Shown: one piece after another, positions 1 to 8,435 of the stretch
Position numbering within the stretch: the first letter of the stretch is position 1
Layout of the letters: every line of letters begins with the position of its first letter
Origin: Thiomargarita sp.
GTDB lineage: Bacteria > Pseudomonadota > Gammaproteobacteria > Beggiatoales > Beggiatoaceae
Reading direction: 5' to 3'
DNA length: 64,000 bases
Assembly: GCA_020721005.1 (NCBI GenBank)
Contig: DYNP01000008.1
Span: 119,421-183,420, forward strand
Position numbers and translations under genes: made by a program
The notes under the pieces: model-generated
Told to the model about the DNA's origin: nothing
Seen by the model: the letters and a program-made list of their open reading frames with translations, nothing else
Databases searched by the model: none

Positions 1-311
1 GTAGTTAAAAATGCGCATGGGATTCCTCAAAAAAGGGGATTGGGAAAAGGATTTGGGCAAATTAAGGTGTGCCCTTGAGTTAGTATAGCTTATATTTGGA
101 ATTTGAGTGGATGGGTTTAGAAAATTCTGTGAAGGCTGTTTTTAGGTTATAATTGCGCTTGGAGTTTTAATGTATGCGTTCGTGTGCGTCAAAATTACCC
201 CATTTGGAAAAGTGGCGCGAAATATGCCTTGGTACTCTGTTGCAAACATCATACTGAATTGTTGATGGTAAACCTTATGTATATGACCTTAATAATGAAA
301 GGGAGTGAATC
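1..311. other. intergenic region upstream of dacB
   Basis: No gene, RNA or clear repeat is visible. The last 60 bases hold the dacB ribosome binding site (GGGAG, about 7 bases before the ATG). No convincing -35/-10 pair was found by eye. Confidence 0.5.
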
Positions 312-1811
312 ATGCCTAACTACTTGTCTTGGATATTGACTCAATTGGTGATTGTTGTCAGTGGGGTCCTCATTGGGTTGAGCCCTGTTCAAGCAAATCC
401 CTTGTTAATTGGCGAAATTGATAATGCTTTAAAAACACGTTGTCTAAGTCCCACTAAAACTGCAGTGAGTATTGTGGAATTACCAACGGGGAATACAGTT
501 TATGCCCGTAATGTCCATGAATCCTTGTTGCCGGCATCGATCATGAAAATTGTTACCACGGCAGCGGCTTTACATTATTTGGGACCAGAATATCGGTTCA
601 CGACACGTTTTTTAACCAATGGCTCACGAGTGGGTAATCAAATTCAAGGAGACTTGATTATCAAAGGAGGTGGTGATCCTTCCTTGTTGCCGGAGCATTT
701 GTGGTTAATTGCCAATCGATTAAAAGCCAGTGGTATTCAAGAGATCACCGGTAATTTGCTGGTGGATGCTCACTTTTTCGATCAGCATGATCGAGCCCCC
801 AGTTGGACTCAGGAGATGACCCAATACTCCTATGATGCAAAATTAGCCGCTTTCTCTTTGAATTTCAATACGTTATCAGTCCGAGTGTTGCCGGGAACTC
901 AAGTGGGTTCAGAATTAACAGTGTGGTTGGAACCTGCTCCCGGTTATATGAAACTGAGCAATTATGGGAAGACGATTGCTCAGGGCAGAAATACCGTTTC
1001 GATTTCTCGCAAGGAAACCGAATGGGGAGACAGTGAAGTGGTGGTCAATGGTCGTTTACCTTTGGGAAGTGCGGAAAAGGTGGTGAATTTGACGATTGAG
1101 AATCCACTTCGTTATGCTGGGGAAGCATTTCGAGCTTTTTTGGCTCAAGCCGGTATTGGAGTGCGTGGAACTACCCAAATAGTGAATACCGATGCTTTTG
1201 GGACTGAGTTGTATCTACACAGTTCAGTACCTATCTCCCTGATTTTAAAGAATTTGAACACGTATTCAAATAACTTTACTGCTGAACAAATTGTCAAAAC
1301 CATCGCTGCAGAACGTTATGGCACTCCAGGTTCTCATGCGGAAGGATTGCGTTTGGTGACTGATTTTTTACGGATCATTGGAGTGGACACGCAAAATCTA
1401 GTGTTGGCAGATGGATCGGGTTTGTCCCGTAAAAATCGCTTCACAGCTAAGGCAATGACCGACTTGTTGGCCGCCATGTATCCACGTTTTGATACCGGCC
1501 CCGATTTCTTGGCTTCCCTGCGAGTGATGGGGGCGTATGGGGTATTGTCCAATCGATTGGCTCAATCTCCTGCTCAGGGGCAAATTCGGGCTAAAACGGG
1601 AACTTTAAATGGAGTCAGCACCTTGGCTGGTTATGTGGCCAGTCCCGGCAATAAAGTGTTCGCTTACGCCTTGTTTTTGAATGATAATCGTTGTGGATAT
1701 TATGGAGCGGATAAAGTGGAAGATCGTATTGTCAATGCCATTCACACCTATGGTAACAATATGTTGCTGACTACTGTGGGACCAGGTTCTACCATGGGAC
1801 CAAGTCAATAA
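312..1811 (+). CDS. dacB: D-alanyl-D-alanine carboxypeptidase/endopeptidase (PBP4, DacB family)
   Basis: Periplasmic penicillin-binding protein of the S13 family, which trims peptidoglycan stem peptides and cleaves DD-crosslinks. Residues 1-28 form a signal peptide ending VQA. All three active-site motifs are present: SxxK as S76-I-M-K79, SxN as S319-N-N321, and KTG at K428. The 499-residue length is normal for the family. The ATG follows a good GGGAG site. It stands alone and faces the convergent M48 protease gene across a repeat-bearing spacer. Identification is secure; the balance of carboxypeptidase and endopeptidase activity cannot be read from sequence. Confidence 0.95.
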   Translation: MPNYLSWILTQLVIVVSGVLIGLSPVQANPLLIGEIDNALKTRCLSPTKTAVSIVELPTGNTVYARNVHESLLPASIMKIVTTAAALHYLGPEYRFTTRFLTNGSRVGNQIQGDLIIKGGGDPSLLPEHLWLIANRLKASGIQEITGNLLVDAHFFDQHDRAPSWTQEMTQYSYDAKLAAFSLNFNTLSVRVLPGTQVGSELTVWLEPAPGYMKLSNYGKTIAQGRNTVSISRKETEWGDSEVVVNGRLPLGSAEKVVNLTIENPLRYAGEAFRAFLAQAGIGVRGTTQIVNTDAFGTELYLHSSVPISLILKNLNTYSNNFTAEQIVKTIAAERYGTPGSHAEGLRLVTDFLRIIGVDTQNLVLADGSGLSRKNRFTAKAMTDLLAAMYPRFDTGPDFLASLRVMGAYGVLSNRLAQSPAQGQIRAKTGTLNGVSTLAGYVASPGNKVFAYALFLNDNRCGYYGADKVEDRIVNAIHTYGNNMLLTTVGPGSTMGPSQ

Positions 1812-1912
1812 ATTAAGCCAATTTCCCCCTTGGAATAGTGAATAGTAGGTACGCCCAATCTGAACTGATGACTGACCTTAGCTAACGAATCATAAAAAGA
1901 GTTCGCATGTCC

Positions 1913-2120
1913 TGTGTAGGATGTGCTGAGTGTTTTTTGCGAAGCGCATCAGTCTTTAATTGTGAATTATAAATTATGAATGGTTAGTGTGTAGGATGCG
2001 CTGAACATCAATCGAGGAAGGCAATAATCGAGTCTCCATAATTTTGTGGTGCGGGGTGTTCATTCGGCAGATTAACGCGACAGATGCGCTTCGCAAAAAA
2101 CGCTCAGCACATCCTACACA
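1913..2120. repeat. intergenic inverted repeat with 37-bp arms (GTAGGATG family)
   Basis: The arms at 1913-1949 and 2084-2120 are reverse complements with a single mismatch, starting TGTGTAGGATGTGCTGAG. A third partial copy of the same start lies at 1988-2005. The element fills most of the 314-base space between the convergent dacB and M48 protease genes. A related shorter sequence occurs near 50505-50546. It could be a REP-like or MITE-like repeat, or act as a shared terminator; no transposase is nearby. Confidence 0.75.
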
Positions 2121-2125
2121 CCTCC

Positions 2126-3541
2126 TTAATCTTGATCAGACTGATATTCTGCTTGCAATTCTTGATAGCGGGCTTCTATGCGGGACAGTAGGGGAGGCGG
2201 TAAATTTTCTCGTTGCCGGGCAATTTCCAATTGCACAATAGCCAATTCAAGTTGTCCAGACCAATAAAAATGCTCAGCCAATGCCAAGTCACTTTCAGGC
2301 AATTCTCCCGTTTTTTGATAAGCAGTGGCCAGTAAATGATAGTATTGGGGATGCCCAGTCTTCTCCAATTTTAACAACAAAGATTTTGCCTCAAGTCCCA
2401 AATTTTGTTGTAACAATTTATCAGCATATTCCAAACTTAACAAAGCATCATTAGGATAAATTTGTAGCGCTTGTTCATACACTTGCAAGGCTGCTGAACG
2501 CTGTTCCTGCAACCAAGCCAGTTGAGCTTTTAGGGAATGATAAACCACTCGATCTACATCGTTTTCGACTAACCAATTGATTTGCTGCTCAGCCTCGAAC
2601 AATTTCCTTTTTTGAAGTAAACTCAAAGCCAAAGCATAATGGACAGCTCGCTCATCTCGATAACGTCCTTCCTTTAACATAGACTGTAATTTTTTGAGCA
2701 ATTGCCCCACTTCTTTTTCAGTTAATACCCACAATTTAGCCTTGGCTAAATGATAAGCTGGCGAATCCATTTGCCATTTTGTAACATATTCCTCTGCCCG
2801 ATCTTGGGCTTCGGCAATCCGTTCCTCATTTACAGGATGAGTACGCAAAAAACTGGGAATATTGTTATTTTGAATCTGTTCTTGAGGTCGAAGTCGTTCA
2901 AAAAATGAGGACATACCTCGCGGATCGTAGCCTGCCTCCGCCAAAGTTTGCATCCCAATTCGATCAGCCTCCTTTTCATGTTCAAGTGTAAAATTCAATT
3001 GCATTTGAATGCTACCTGCAATGACAGAAGTCAAAGCAGCCTCAGCAAGAGCCGGATTTTGACCAGATACCGCTATCGCAGCAATCAAAATCGCCATTTT
3101 AACCAAGGAAAACGGTTGACTGCCTTCAGCAGTACGCGCAACATGACGTTGAGTTACATGTGCAATTTCGTGAGCGATAACCGAAGCCAATTCACTTTCA
3201 TTGCGAGAATGGAGAATTAAACCACTGTGAATTGCAATCATCCCTCCCGGCACTGCAAAAGCATTAATACTCTTCTCTTCAATCACGAAAAATTGGAACG
3301 ATTGAGTGGGTTGCTGGCTAAAAGAAGCAAGACGTTGTCCCAAAGAATTGATATAATTATTCACCTCTGGATCTTCAATGACATGAACTTTGTTACGTAA
3401 TTGACGAAAAAACGTCCGTCCCATCTGACTTTCCTCGGACAATGAAAACACCGTATTGGCCGAAGTGCCCATATCTGGTAAATTTACGGCACTGCAATAT
3501 GTACTGATGGCATAAAATATAAACCAAAAATAGCGCATCAT
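2126..3541 (-). CDS. bepA: BepA/YfgC-like M48 metalloprotease with C-terminal TPR region
   Basis: Exported zinc metalloprotease of the M48 family with a TPR-rich C-terminal half. The family degrades misassembled outer-membrane proteins and assists LptD/BAM assembly. A hydrophobic N-terminus (about residues 3-19) directs export. The zinc site is H124-E-I-A-H128, with the third ligand in the EHEKEADRIG segment near residue 191. Residues 230-471 form helical TPR-like repeats. The length of 471 is close to E. coli BepA. A GGGAGGA ribosome site lies five bases before the first of two adjacent ATGs. Family assignment is secure; the BepA orthology is inferred from the M48-TPR layout. Confidence 0.88.
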   Translation of the reverse strand: MMRYFWFIFYAISTYCSAVNLPDMGTSANTVFSLSEESQMGRTFFRQLRNKVHVIEDPEVNNYINSLGQRLASFSQQPTQSFQFFVIEEKSINAFAVPGGMIAIHSGLILHSRNESELASVIAHEIAHVTQRHVARTAEGSQPFSLVKMAILIAAIAVSGQNPALAEAALTSVIAGSIQMQLNFTLEHEKEADRIGMQTLAEAGYDPRGMSSFFERLRPQEQIQNNNIPSFLRTHPVNEERIAEAQDRAEEYVTKWQMDSPAYHLAKAKLWVLTEKEVGQLLKKLQSMLKEGRYRDERAVHYALALSLLQKRKLFEAEQQINWLVENDVDRVVYHSLKAQLAWLQEQRSAALQVYEQALQIYPNDALLSLEYADKLLQQNLGLEAKSLLLKLEKTGHPQYYHLLATAYQKTGELPESDLALAEHFYWSGQLELAIVQLEIARQRENLPPPLLSRIEARYQELQAEYQSDQD

Positions 3542-3914
3542 TAATTCCTCCCAAGGTTTGGAACATTTCGGGGTTTAAAAAATACTTAAAATCACTCAAC
3601 CAGCACTTTATTTTGAGGATTCCCTATTTTAGACTAAATAACCAAAGTTGGTCATTCACCTGTAAACACTTGATCCAACACAACCGCTAAATCTTCCTCT
3701 TTAAAGGGATAAATTTGACCAGTTCATACCCCTTTTTAAAGATAGATTACCCCTAATAAACAACAATTGAGCAGGTTATTCAATCGAGCTCCCTCTTTAA
3801 GGGAAGCCTCGTATTTCCTGCAATTACGGAAATAGACTCCCCCTTTTTGAGGAAAACTCAAGGGTATTCCTTGTTTCGACTCTAGGTATCACTTTATTTT
3901 AAGAGAAATAATCC
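3542..3914. other. intergenic region between divergent M48 protease and rhodanese genes
   Basis: Contains short C- and T-rich tracts (several CCCTTTTT- or CTCTTTAA-like strings) but no ORF with coding character, no RNA gene and no long palindrome. It must hold the promoters of both flanking genes, but I could not pick a convincing pair of boxes. Confidence 0.45.
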
Positions 3915-4244
3915 ATGTTGGTTAAAGAAATTGACCCACAAGAACTGGCCAAATGGTTAGCCGAAGACAAGCCGCCAGTATTGATTGACGTGCGAACCTT
4001 ACAAGAAATGGCTCAAGCCTCCATACCCAATGGCAAAGCCCTGCCCTTAAGTCTACTTCCTTTAAGAACTGATGAAATTCCCCAAAATGAACAAGTCGTT
4101 TTTTACTGTCGGACGGGTGCCCGCTCCGCCCAAGCCTGTCTCTACATGGCCCAACGCGGCTACCAAAATGTGTATAATCTACATGGAGGCATCGTCAGTT
4201 GGATCCGCAACGGCTTACCTGTATCCCCAATGACCTTCAATTAA
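3915..4244 (+). CDS. single-domain rhodanese-like protein
   Basis: A single rhodanese domain of 109 residues, predicted cytoplasmic (no signal peptide). The active-site loop is C65-R-T-G-A-R70, with the persulfide-forming cysteine present and the usual LIDVRT strand near residues 23-28. Such proteins carry sulfane sulfur between donors and acceptors, fitting a sulfur-oxidising lifestyle. It lies 124 bases upstream of the globin-Mop genes on the same strand, so it may be co-transcribed with them; no promoter was resolved. Only a weak AAGAGA ribosome site is visible. Confidence 0.9.
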   Translation: MLVKEIDPQELAKWLAEDKPPVLIDVRTLQEMAQASIPNGKALPLSLLPLRTDEIPQNEQVVFYCRTGARSAQACLYMAQRGYQNVYNLHGGIVSWIRNGLPVSPMTFN

Positions 4245-4368
4245 CCATCAAAAGGAGACTATTTTCACTCAACTACCATTCCCAACCCTCATGTAACCCA
4301 AACTCTATAGAGTCATCCCATTCTTCCTTTTATTTAAAACTCAATTTAAACTATGAGGACAAGCTATC

Positions 4369-5232
4369 ATGAACACTGAATTAATAGGACAAACCTGGGA
4401 TAAATTGGCCGATCGACAAAAAGAACTCGGACGAACCTTCTTCACGCAACTGTTCGAACAATTTCCTCAATACAAACCCTTGTTCTCAGAAACCCTCGAT
4501 CGGCAATTAGACAAGATTATTGAAACCATGGCCATGGTTGCCCGCATTGCCAACGACACTGAAGTCCTACATCCCAAAATGATTAAACTGGGGATGAAAC
4601 ACAGCCAATTCAAACTCAACAAAGAAGACTTGCAGAATTTCAAACAAGTCTTTCTAGACGTATTGACCTCATTCTGTTTGGAAACCTGGACCGAAGAAAG
4701 ACGTCAAGCTTGGGAAGAAGTTTTTGACCAACGCATTATCCCCTACATGGTAGAGGGTCTAAAACAACCAGAGCCCAAGGCCCAAACCTTTACTGACATC
4801 AAGAAACGAACCAGTGTCCGCAACCAATTGCTGGGGACCGTTCTCCATATCAAACCCCGTATGTATCATGCTGAAGTAATGCTAAAATTAATGGGAGGCC
4901 AAGAACTCATGGCCATTCTCACTCTAGACAGCATCAATCGCTTGGGACTTACTGAAGGCAGTCAAGCTCATGTCCTCATCCGAGCTCCTCACCTGATTCT
5001 CGTCAGAGAAAACTGCCAACTGAAATTCAGCGCCACCAACTACCTATGTGGAAAAGTAGTTGAAATCCAACAAGCCCGTCTGAATACCGAAGTTACCCTG
5101 GAATTACAAGGTGGAGACCTGTTGAAAGCCATGGTTTTTACCGAATCAGTTGAAGATTTGGGTATCAAGTTCGGAGAACGATTCTGTGGTATTCTCAAAG
5201 CCAGTAATGTAGTACTTGCCGTCGAAGAATAA
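4369..5232 (+). CDS. globin fused to two Mop/TOBE (molbindin-like) domains, copy 1
   Basis: Residues 1-130 form a globin domain of the bacterial haemoglobin/neuroglobin type. By alignment in my head with Vitreoscilla haemoglobin, H78 (GMKHSQ) is the proximal F8 histidine, Q46 the distal E7 residue, F39 the CD1 phenylalanine and F25 position B10. Two tandem Mop-type domains follow, about 149-213 (starts SVRNQL, close to the molbindin SARNQ signature) and 220-287 (starts FSATNYL, ends ASNVVLAVEE). Mop domains bind molybdate or tungstate in ModE and molbindins. The fusion is unusual; it may link haem ligand sensing to oxyanion binding, but no function is established. A GAGGA ribosome site precedes the ATG. 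The paralogue follows 36 bases downstream. Confidence 0.85.
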   Translation: MNTELIGQTWDKLADRQKELGRTFFTQLFEQFPQYKPLFSETLDRQLDKIIETMAMVARIANDTEVLHPKMIKLGMKHSQFKLNKEDLQNFKQVFLDVLTSFCLETWTEERRQAWEEVFDQRIIPYMVEGLKQPEPKAQTFTDIKKRTSVRNQLLGTVLHIKPRMYHAEVMLKLMGGQELMAILTLDSINRLGLTEGSQAHVLIRAPHLILVRENCQLKFSATNYLCGKVVEIQQARLNTEVTLELQGGDLLKAMVFTESVEDLGIKFGERFCGILKASNVVLAVEE

Positions 5233-5268
5233 TTAAATCACTACAACTAAACGGAGGATGGAGAATTT

Positions 5269-6138
5269 ATGAACTCAGAATTACTGGGACAAACCTGGGA
5301 CAGTCTGGCTGGCAAACAGGAGGAATTGATCCGAACCTTTTATCAACGCCTGTTCGAAAAGTATCCGGAATACAATCACTTGTTTTCCGAATCATTTGAA
5401 CGACAAATGGGAAAAATGATTGAGACCATGGCTCTGCTAGCCAGAATCTCACACGAAACAGAAGTTACCCACCCCAAAATGGTTAAATTGGGAGAACGAC
5501 ATACCCAATTCAAACTGGAACCCGAAGACTTGCAACGCTTCAAAACCCTGTTTGTAGAAGTGCTCTCAGAATACTGTGCTGAAAGCTGGACCACCGACTG
5601 CCAACAAGCTTGGCAAGAAGTCTTTGACAAACGAGTCATTCCCTATATGACTGAAGGTTTCAAAACCTCTGAAACCCCTTCTCAAATCGATATGAAACCC
5701 ATCAGCAATCGCACCAGTATTCGCAACCAACTGATTGGGACTGTCAAATCCATCAATCGCCGAATATACCATGGAGACGTTGTCCTCGAATTAAAGGGAG
5801 GAGAAACTGTCTCAGCCACCTTAACCCTGCACAGCATCAACAAAATGCAACTGACTGAGGGCAATCAAGCCCACATTCTTATCAGAGCACCCCACTTGAT
5901 TTTAGCTCGTGCAGACAGTGGTCTCAAATTCAGCGCTGGCAACCGCTTATGCGGTCAAGTCATCCATATTGAACAAGCCCGTTTGAGTGCAGAAATTACT
6001 CTACAATTGAAGGGTGAACAACGCCTGAAAGCCATTGTTTCCCAAGAAGCCATCAGTGATCTGGGAATCAAAGAAGGAGAAAGCATCTGTGCCATATTCA
6101 AGGGTTCTAATGTTGTATTGGCGGTAGAGGAAAAATAA
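5269..6138 (+). CDS. globin fused to two Mop/TOBE (molbindin-like) domains, copy 2
   Basis: Paralogue of the preceding gene with the same architecture: globin 1-130, Mop domains about 150-214 and 221-289. The proximal histidine is H78 (GERHTQ), distal Q46 and CD1 F39 are kept. Position B10 is Y25 here but F25 in copy 1, so this copy has the Tyr-B10/Gln-E7 pair of Vitreoscilla haemoglobin. The first Mop domain begins SIRNQL. A strong GGAG ribosome site lies just upstream, and 36 bases separate the genes, so they are very likely one operon. The copies may form a heteromer or have diverged for different haem ligands; both ideas are inference. Confidence 0.85.
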   Translation: MNSELLGQTWDSLAGKQEELIRTFYQRLFEKYPEYNHLFSESFERQMGKMIETMALLARISHETEVTHPKMVKLGERHTQFKLEPEDLQRFKTLFVEVLSEYCAESWTTDCQQAWQEVFDKRVIPYMTEGFKTSETPSQIDMKPISNRTSIRNQLIGTVKSINRRIYHGDVVLELKGGETVSATLTLHSINKMQLTEGNQAHILIRAPHLILARADSGLKFSAGNRLCGQVIHIEQARLSAEITLQLKGEQRLKAIVSQEAISDLGIKEGESICAIFKGSNVVLAVEEK

Positions 6139-6158
6139 TTCCCTATCCTCTAAATGGG

Positions 6159-6215
6159 AGAGAATTCATTGGCAATCCACGGAGTATTCACCTCTCTTGA
6201 GCAAATGAATTCTCT
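6159..6215. terminator. hairpin between globin operon and fimX-like gene
   Basis: AGAGAATTCATT at 6159-6170 is the exact reverse complement of 6204-6215, a perfect 12-bp stem with a 33-base loop. There is no T-run after it, so it is not a classical intrinsic terminator. It could attenuate read-through into the fimX-like gene or protect the 3' end of the globin mRNA. Confidence 0.4.
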
Positions 6216-6289
6216 ATCCTCATCATTTTTACACAACCCAAACTTTCCCCTCTCAAATAAACCACTCTATTTCCATGGAGACCTGATGA

Positions 6290-8392
6290 ATGCAAGATGA
6301 CACCATTCGTCTCATTGTTATTGAAGAATCTGCTAATGATGCGGAAGTCATTCTCAACAGCTTACGCAAAGCTCGTTATCCCATTCGGCCCCGCCATGTC
6401 GAAGATGAAGAAGACCTTCAAGAAGCGTTGACTGAACAAGAATGGGACCTTATCATTTCTGTACCCCAAATCGGAGAAGTTGGAATTGGACTCTCGGTTA
6501 TCCAAGTCTTCCAAATGGTTAAGTCCTGTAAACAAGACATTCCCATCATTGTACTCCTCAACAAATTCGATGGCAAAAGTATTGCGGAATTACTCAGCGC
6601 TGGCATTCGACAAGTGGTTCATACCGGCCATGACAATCATCTCCAAGTTGTCGTGGGTAGGGAACTACAAGACCTTAGAATTCGTCGTTCTCGCCAACAA
6701 CTTGAACAACTTTATAAGGAAAGCCAAAAACATAACAAGGTATTGCTGGAAACTTCCCAAGATGCCATTGCCTATGTTCACGATGGCATGCACATCTATG
6801 CCAATCCCAGCTATCTAAAAATTTTTGAATACAACAGCATGGAAGACCTTGAAGGCCTCCCTATCATGGACTTAATTGCTTTGGAAGATCAAATTAAATT
6901 CAAAGATTTTATGCGAGAATTCATGACCGATCTTAAGGAAGAAGAAAATGAATTTTACCTAGAAGGTCTTAAATCTAATAACCGCAAATTCAAACTCAAA
7001 ATGGAAGTCAACCATGCCATTTATGACAATGAGCGCTGTATCCAAGTTGTCATGCGGGACCAATCACTGAGTGAAGAAAGTGAAAAGTACCTTAAACAGA
7101 TCGAAGAATCCAAACGCATCGATCAACTCACCGGTCTACTGAATCGGCAACATTTTATCAAACTTCTGGAAAAATCTTTGGCTAAGGCTATTGAGACTCA
7201 CAGTCGCAGCATATTATTATACATCACCCTAGATAACATAGACTCCATTAGAGATCTTGTTGGTATTGGCGGCACTGATCCGGTTGTTCAAAATATTGCC
7301 AACGTGCTCAAAACTCTTTGTAAAGGCGGCGCTTTGGCTCGATTTGATGAGTGCTCTTATACCCTGCTGATCAACGATAAAGACAAGGAATATGCCACTG
7401 AGCTGGCAGAAAAAGTTTGCAAGGCCATCGAAACTGTAGTCACTGAAATCGATCAACAATCCATTCTTGCTACCTGCAGCATTGGCATTACCGTAGTCCT
7501 GGCTTCTGCTGCCAGTCCCCAAAGTGTTTTGACTGATGCCCATCTTGCCTGCAAACAAGCTGCAGAAGCAGGAGGTAACCGTTTTGAAATTTATAAACCA
7601 GTGGTCTCTGCCAATGATCAAGGTAAGATAAAAACTTCAGACATCACTCGTCTTATTGAAACTGCCGTTGAAGAGAATCGTCTTTCTTTGCGCTTTCAAC
7701 CCATTGTCAGCCTACATGGTGAAAACCAAGAAATGTATGAAATTTTTCTACGTATGACCGATACTCAAGGCAATCTAGTCCCATCCAATAACCTATTTGA
7801 CGCAGCAGAAAAAGCCAACCTCAGCGTCTTTCTTGACAAATGGGTGCTCAAAGAAGCCATCAAAGTACTTTCAGAACAAAAGAAAAAGGGACATCACACT
7901 CACTTCTTTGTCAAACTTTCTGATCAAGCCATCAAAGATCCAGATGTCTTACTCAACCTACGAAAACTCTTGAAAGCTTCCCAACTGGCTGGAGAACAAT
8001 TGGTCATTGAACTCAGTGAATCCACCGCCATCACCCAAATCAAATTGGCCAAAGCTTTTATCACCCAATTACAACACATGGAATGCAAATCTGCCCTGGA
8101 GCATTTTGGCACTGGACTGAACTATGCAACCACTTTGAAACATTTACCCGTGGATTATGTCAAGATTGATTCCTCTTTTATCAAAGGATTAGCAACCAAC
8201 CCAGAAGGTCAACAAACCGTCCAAGAAATTGTTAAACTTACCCATGAGCTTAAAAAACTAGCCATTGCAGAGGCTGTGGAAGACGCTAACAGTCTCACTA
8301 TCCTTTGGTCATCGGAAGTGGATTTTGCCCAAGGTCACTATATCCAAGAGCCTTTGGAAAGCCCTGATTTTGACTTTTCAGACGAAGAATAA
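6290..8392 (+). CDS. fimX: FimX-like cyclic-di-GMP effector (REC-PAS-degenerate GGDEF-degenerate EAL)
   Basis: The 700-residue domain order matches Pseudomonas FimX (691 residues), which binds c-di-GMP through an inactive EAL domain and controls type IV pilus assembly at the cell pole. A receiver-like domain fills 1-125, with a TIRLIVIEES start like FimX and no clear phosphoacceptor triad. PAS is about 145-255, GGDEF-like 275-435 and EAL-like 450-700. The GGDEF site reads F352-D-E-C-S356. The EAL site reads E484-I-F-L-R, and the usual DDFG motif is E604-H-F-G. Both enzymes should therefore be inactive or nearly so. GGAG precedes the ATG by nine bases. Pilus-like genes lie near 43.5-50 kb. Confidence 0.88.
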   Translation: MQDDTIRLIVIEESANDAEVILNSLRKARYPIRPRHVEDEEDLQEALTEQEWDLIISVPQIGEVGIGLSVIQVFQMVKSCKQDIPIIVLLNKFDGKSIAELLSAGIRQVVHTGHDNHLQVVVGRELQDLRIRRSRQQLEQLYKESQKHNKVLLETSQDAIAYVHDGMHIYANPSYLKIFEYNSMEDLEGLPIMDLIALEDQIKFKDFMREFMTDLKEEENEFYLEGLKSNNRKFKLKMEVNHAIYDNERCIQVVMRDQSLSEESEKYLKQIEESKRIDQLTGLLNRQHFIKLLEKSLAKAIETHSRSILLYITLDNIDSIRDLVGIGGTDPVVQNIANVLKTLCKGGALARFDECSYTLLINDKDKEYATELAEKVCKAIETVVTEIDQQSILATCSIGITVVLASAASPQSVLTDAHLACKQAAEAGGNRFEIYKPVVSANDQGKIKTSDITRLIETAVEENRLSLRFQPIVSLHGENQEMYEIFLRMTDTQGNLVPSNNLFDAAEKANLSVFLDKWVLKEAIKVLSEQKKKGHHTHFFVKLSDQAIKDPDVLLNLRKLLKASQLAGEQLVIELSESTAITQIKLAKAFITQLQHMECKSALEHFGTGLNYATTLKHLPVDYVKIDSSFIKGLATNPEGQQTVQEIVKLTHELKKLAIAEAVEDANSLTILWSSEVDFAQGHYIQEPLESPDFDFSDEE

Positions 8393-8435
8393 CTCACCAA
8401 CCTTCATTTTCCTCCAAACTGGGACGGGATTGGGA

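Noticed and set aside
2044..2241. 65-codon plus-strand ORF
   Set aside because: It spans the inverted repeat and the antisense of the M48 protease gene; no independent support.
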